Shown one piece after another: positions 60,999 to 64,000 of a stretch of 64,000 nt of DNA. The notes below the pieces were generated by a model. The model saw only the letters and a program-made list of their open reading frames with translations. It had not been told where the DNA came from and made no database searches. The stretch comes from Dehalococcoidia bacterium (GTDB taxonomy: Bacteria; Chloroflexota; Dehalococcoidia; Tepidiformales; Tepidiformaceae). Position numbers and translations under genes: made by a program. The stretch is from NCBI GenBank assembly GCA_020847985.1, contig JADLBC010000008.1, forward strand, positions 372,001 to 436,000. Direction: 5' to 3'. Numbering within the stretch: position 1 is the first letter of the stretch; each line of letters starts with the position of its first letter.

Positions 60999-61961
60999 AT
61001 GAACAAGGCGCCCCAGGGCCCGGCCAACGTCTACTACGGCGGCCAGGCTGTCCTCGAAGGAGTCATGATCCGCGGCCCCGAGCACATGGCCGTCGCCGTC
61101 CGCCACCCCCGCGGCCACATCGTCAAGCACGCCGAGCCGCTCAGTTCCATCTACACCGGCCGCCTCCGCCGCATCCCCCTCATCCGTGGCATCATCGTCC
61201 TCGCCGAGACCATGCAACTCGGCATGCGCGCCCTCACCTACTCCTCCAAGATCGCCTTCGAAGACGTCAATGGTGACGACGGCGAGGAGGCCGAGTTCCC
61301 CGCGACCGTGTTCTGGGGCTCCATGGTCCTCGCCATGGCGTTCGTCATCGGTATCTTCGTCCTCGCCCCCATCCTCGTGTCCGCCCTCCTCCACACCGTC
61401 GATGCCAGCCGCGTCATCATCGTCGCCGTCGAAGGCGTCCTCCGGCTCGCGTTCTTTGTCGCCTACATCGCGCTCATCGGCCTCATGCCCGATATCCGGC
61501 GTGTGTTCCAGTACCACGGCGCCGAACACATGACCATCCACGCCTACGAAGCCGGCAAGCCCCTTACCGTCGCCGCCGTGCGCCCCTTCCCCAAAGAGCA
61601 CACCCGCTGCGGCACGAGCTTCCTCTTCGTCGTCGTCGTGATCGCGTTTCTCACCTTCTTCGTCTTCGATGTCCTCGTCGATAAGGGGCTCATCGTTCGC
61701 TTTGCGTCCCGCATCGTGCTCATCCCCTTCGTTGCCGGCATCAGCTACGAAATCCTCCGCTTCGGCGCGCGCTTCGGCGAAAACCCGATCGTGCACGCGA
61801 TGTTCATCCCCAACATTGCCCTCCAGGCGCTCACCACGAAGGTGCCCGACGACTCCCAGATCGAGGTCGCCATCGCCTCCTTCGAGGCCACCCTCGAAGT
61901 CAGCGGCTTCGCCCCCGCCAGCGAAATCGCCGCCCTTGAAGCGTCACCCCCGCTCGACTGA
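60999..61961 (+). CDS. DUF1385-family membrane protein
   Basis: 320 residues. The family starts at YYGGQAVLEGVMIRGPEHMA and continues RIPLIRGIIVLAETMQLGMR; the conserved core is YHGAEHMTIHAYEAGKPLTV and HTRCGTSFLFVVVVIAFLTF. Four membrane helices (~102-125, 135-160, 205-225, 232-252) are predicted. The function is unknown; it is found next to rpmE and prfA in many bacteria, as here. 74 bases separate it from rpmE with a hairpin between. Confidence 0.92.
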   Translation: MNKAPQGPANVYYGGQAVLEGVMIRGPEHMAVAVRHPRGHIVKHAEPLSSIYTGRLRRIPLIRGIIVLAETMQLGMRALTYSSKIAFEDVNGDDGEEAEFPATVFWGSMVLAMAFVIGIFVLAPILVSALLHTVDASRVIIVAVEGVLRLAFFVAYIALIGLMPDIRRVFQYHGAEHMTIHAYEAGKPLTVAAVRPFPKEHTRCGTSFLFVVVVIAFLTFFVFDVLVDKGLIVRFASRIVLIPFVAGISYEILRFGARFGENPIVHAMFIPNIALQALTTKVPDDSQIEVAIASFEATLEVSGFAPASEIAALEASPPLD

Positions 61962-61984
61962 CATCCCCCACGCGCGACAAACGG

Positions 61985-62011
61985 CAGGGGCCCCATTCGG
62001 AGCCCCTGTTT
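61985..62011. terminator. Terminator-like hairpin between convergent genes
   Basis: CAGGGGC (61985-61991), ten-base loop, GCCCCTG (62002-62008) followed by TTTCG. It lies between the stop of the DUF1385 gene and the stop of the convergent transketolase gene; the T-run is short, so efficiency is uncertain. Confidence 0.65.
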
Positions 62012-62034
62012 CGTATCTACCGCCGCTGCGAGTC

Positions 62035-62985
62035 CTACCGCTTGCGCGCGATCGCGTCCTTCGCCGCCTGTGCCAACCGCGCCGGCGTGAGCTCGAAGTA
62101 GTCCAGCAGCTGGTCCCACTTCCCGCTCGTCCCGTAGCGATCGACGCCCACGAACTCGATCGGCGCCGGCGTCGTCTCGACCAGTACGCGAGCCACCGCC
62201 GTCCCGAGCCCGCCGTGCGTCTGGTGCTCCTCGGCCGTCACGATCGCGCCCGTCTCGCGCGCCGCCGCGATCACCGCCTCGCGGTCGATCGGCTTGATCG
62301 TGGCCATATTCAGCACGCGCGCGCCGATGCTCTCGTTCGCGAGAAGCTCCGCCGCCTTCAGGGCCACGCTCACGAGCACGCCGCACGCGATGAGCGTCAC
62401 GTCGCTCCCTGCCCGCAGCATGCTCGCCTTCCCGATTTCGAACCCGTACTCGGGCGTGTACAAACCCGGCACCTTCGGCCGCCCCGTGCGCACGTACGCC
62501 GGCTTCGCCGTCTTCCCCGCCGCCACGACCGCCTGCTTCGCCTCTTCGTAGTCCGCCGGCACGATGACGTCGAACGGGATGAGCGCCGTCATCAGCGCCA
62601 GGTCCTCGATCGCCTGCGCACTCATGCCGTCCTCGCCCACGGTCACGCCGCCATGGCTCGCCACGAGCTTCACGTTCAGCCCGCCGCGTGGCTGCGCCAC
62701 CGAAGTGCGAACCTGGTCGAAGCAGCGCCCCGGCAGGAACGACGCGAAGCTGGCGATGAACGCCGTCTTGCCGGCCGCCGCGAACCCCGCCGCGATCCCG
62801 ACCATGTTCTGCTCCGCCACGCCGACGGTCTGCCAGCGGTTCGGATGCTTCTCCCCGAACTGGTACCCCATCGTCGAAACCGAAAGGTCCGCGTCGATCG
62901 CGACGACGTCCACGCCGTCCTCGACCAGCTGCAGGAGCCCCGCCGGGTAGGCCTCGCGCGTCGCCGCCGAAACAGGCTCGCTCAC
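62035..62985 (-). CDS. Transketolase, C-terminal (pyrimidine-binding) subunit
   Basis: 316 residues, half of a split transketolase. The TPP pyrimidine-binding domain has the catalytic glutamate in TVGVAEQNMVGIAAGFAAAG, then FLPGRCFDQVRTSVAQPRGG and VASHGGVTVGEDGMSAQAIE. The C-terminal domain covers ~190-316 (MLRAGSDVTLIACGVLVSVA, VNMATIKPIDRE-like). It transfers two-carbon units in the pentose phosphate or Calvin pathway together with the N-terminal subunit. The start is GTG 62985, overlapping the stop of that gene (GTGA). Confidence 0.92.
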   Translation of the reverse strand: MSEPVSAATREAYPAGLLQLVEDGVDVVAIDADLSVSTMGYQFGEKHPNRWQTVGVAEQNMVGIAAGFAAAGKTAFIASFASFLPGRCFDQVRTSVAQPRGGLNVKLVASHGGVTVGEDGMSAQAIEDLALMTALIPFDVIVPADYEEAKQAVVAAGKTAKPAYVRTGRPKVPGLYTPEYGFEIGKASMLRAGSDVTLIACGVLVSVALKAAELLANESIGARVLNMATIKPIDREAVIAAARETGAIVTAEEHQTHGGLGTAVARVLVETTPAPIEFVGVDRYGTSGKWDQLLDYFELTPARLAQAAKDAIARKR

Positions 62986-63824
62986 AGCCCGGCCTCGATC
63001 TCGGCCAGCGCCTGCTGCAATTGCTCCGCCGTCGGCGCCTTGCCGTGGAACCCGGGATTGTTCTCCATGAAGCTGACGCCCTTCCCCTTCACCGTCTGCG
63101 CGACGATGCAGCGCGGCCGGTCGTCCGGGCGTTCCGCTTCGCTCAGCGCCTGGTCCACCGCCGCCATGTCGTGCCCGTCGCACTCGATCACCTTCCAGCC
63201 GAACCCGCGGAACATGTCTGCCGGGTGCGTCTTCATGATCGAATCCGCGAAGCCGTCGTTTTGGATACCGTTGCGGTCCACCATCGCGATCACCCGGTCG
63301 CCCAGCCCGAAGTGCGGGACCGCCATCGCCGCTTCCCAGCACTGGCCCTCGTTCAGTTCGCCATCGCCCATGAGGACGAAGCAGCGAAAGTCCAGGCTAT
63401 CCATCCGCCCCGCCAGCGCGTGCCCGATCGCGAACGAAAGGCCCTGGCCCAGCGAACCGCCACTCATCTCGATGCCCGGCGCCGCATTCATCGAAGGATG
63501 TCCCTGCAGCGGCGTCCCCAGCTGCCGGAAGCCCGCGAGCAACTCCGTGCTGAAGAAGCCCCGCTCGGCCAGCACGCTGTAATAGAACGGCGTCGCGTGG
63601 CCCTTTGAAAGCAGGAAGCGGTCGCGCGCCGGCCACGCCGGGTTCGCGGTGTCGCAGCGCAGGTGGTTCCAGAACAGCGAAACGCCAAGTTCCACCGCCG
63701 AAAGCGACCCACCCGGGTGGCCGCTCTGCGCGGCGTAAACCATGCGCACGATGTGGCCCCGGACCCGCTTCGCGATGTCCTTCAGCTCGTCAACGGATAC
63801 GGTGGCGGTAAGTGCAGTAGACAC
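62982..63824 (-). CDS. Transketolase, N-terminal (TPP diphosphate-binding) subunit
   Basis: 280 residues. The TPP motif is VLMGDGELNEGQCWEAAMAV with the N in MVDRNGIQNDG (GDG...N). SGHPGGSLSAVELGVSLF near residue 34 and SKGHATPFYYSVLAERGFFS hold substrate histidines, and SGGSLGQGLSFAIGHAL is typical. With the next gene it forms the heteromeric enzyme common in archaea and several bacterial phyla. First gene of a two-gene operon; its promoter lies in 63825-63934. Confidence 0.93.
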   Translation of the reverse strand: MSTALTATVSVDELKDIAKRVRGHIVRMVYAAQSGHPGGSLSAVELGVSLFWNHLRCDTANPAWPARDRFLLSKGHATPFYYSVLAERGFFSTELLAGFRQLGTPLQGHPSMNAAPGIEMSGGSLGQGLSFAIGHALAGRMDSLDFRCFVLMGDGELNEGQCWEAAMAVPHFGLGDRVIAMVDRNGIQNDGFADSIMKTHPADMFRGFGWKVIECDGHDMAAVDQALSEAERPDDRPRCIVAQTVKGKGVSFMENNPGFHGKAPTAEQLQQALAEIEAGL

Positions 63825-63934
63825 GGGCGTTCAGTCTACCGTCGCCCGCGCTTAGCGGCGAAGGCGCGCCATCCCGCGACGGCATCACGGCGTTTACCGC
63901 CGGCCAGCCCCCCGCCCGCCCGGCCCACACGAAC

Positions 63935-63963
63935 TTGCCCGTGCCGAAGCCCCCGGCTAGTAT
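63935..63963 (+). promoter_or_regulatory. Promoter of the tRNA gene at the right edge
   Basis: TTGCCC (63935-63940), 17-base spacer, TAGTAT (63958-63963), 23 bases before the first base of the probable tRNA. Spacing and position are ideal for a tRNA promoter. Confidence 0.55.
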
Positions 63964-63986
63964 CCCAAAGGTAGGACGTACCGCGC

Positions 63987-64000
63987 GGCCCCGTGGTGTA
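63987..64000 (+). tRNA. Probable tRNA-Glu, first 14 bases only
   Basis: GGCCCCG-TG-GTGT-A fits acceptor stem (1-7), bases 8-9, D-stem (10-13) and A14 of a bacterial tRNA-Glu; the window ends here. The identity is based on resemblance of the 5' end to tRNA-Glu and on the promoter just upstream; the anticodon is not visible. Confidence 0.5.

Noticed and set aside
1-64000. CRISPR arrays, insertion sequences, integrase or transposase genes
   Set aside because: No regularly spaced repeats, no DDE or tyrosine-recombinase catalytic motifs were found; the only integrase-like piece is the N-terminal domain fused to the GreA-like protein.

Overview
The window is a 64-kb piece of a high-GC bacterial chromosome, packed with genes that very often overlap by 4 bases (ATGA, GTGA or TTGA). 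GTG and TTG starts are common. The gene set suggests a member of the Chloroflexota: GH57-type glycogen enzymes, a split transketolase, rplU-rpmA-rpmE followed by a DUF1385 gene, a lone Flp-type pilin and several apparently leaderless starts. This assignment is inference from style and content; there is no rRNA here to confirm it.

Left part (1-18210): a surface-glycan locus. Four coupled minus-strand genes (sugar dehydrogenase, aminotransferase, epimerase, second aminotransferase cut by the window edge) lie left of 3.7 kb. A membrane-anchored hydrolase-like protein, a Wzx-like flippase, a methyltransferase, an epimerase and a UDP-glucuronate decarboxylase lie right of 12 kb. Between them sits an 8.2-kb two-gene module (3911-12015) that I read as a Druantia type III-like anti-phage system: a DruH-like 1133-residue protein overlapping a 1568-residue DruE-like DExH helicase with a DUF1998-type C-terminus. 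The module is framed by a nearly identical direct repeat (3794-3826 and 12008-12036), and the right copy covers the 3' end of the hydrolase gene. This looks like an integration scar of a defence island that has no integrase of its own.

Middle part (18.2-35.5 kb): a TetR/ABC-exporter operon; a PAS-LuxR regulator; a glycerol operon (glpK, glpD) with a sirtuin; a HEAT-repeat M1 aminopeptidase; a bcp peroxiredoxin with an operator-like palindrome; small housekeeping genes; a PP2C phosphatase; a GreA-like elongation factor with an N-terminal integrase-type DNA-binding-like domain; rsmG; a phosphodiesterase; and a single Flp pilin gene.

Right-middle part (35.5-57.5 kb): a glycogen operon on the minus strand (phosphorylase, GH57 branching enzyme, second GH57, glycogen synthase, then mazG and a thioredoxin-like gene). 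On the plus strand follow a HAD hydrolase with argH, an oxidoreductase group, small membrane proteins, and a fur-glcD-glcE-glcF operon for glycolate oxidation. A thiolase with a clear terminator and a PAP2-type membrane enzyme close this part.

Right end (57.5-64 kb): a 480-base noncoding stretch that may carry an RNA, then ftsH, the rplU-rpmA-rpmE-DUF1385 group with a promoter and leader hairpin, a split transketolase on the minus strand, and the first 14 bases of a probable tRNA-Glu gene with its own promoter.
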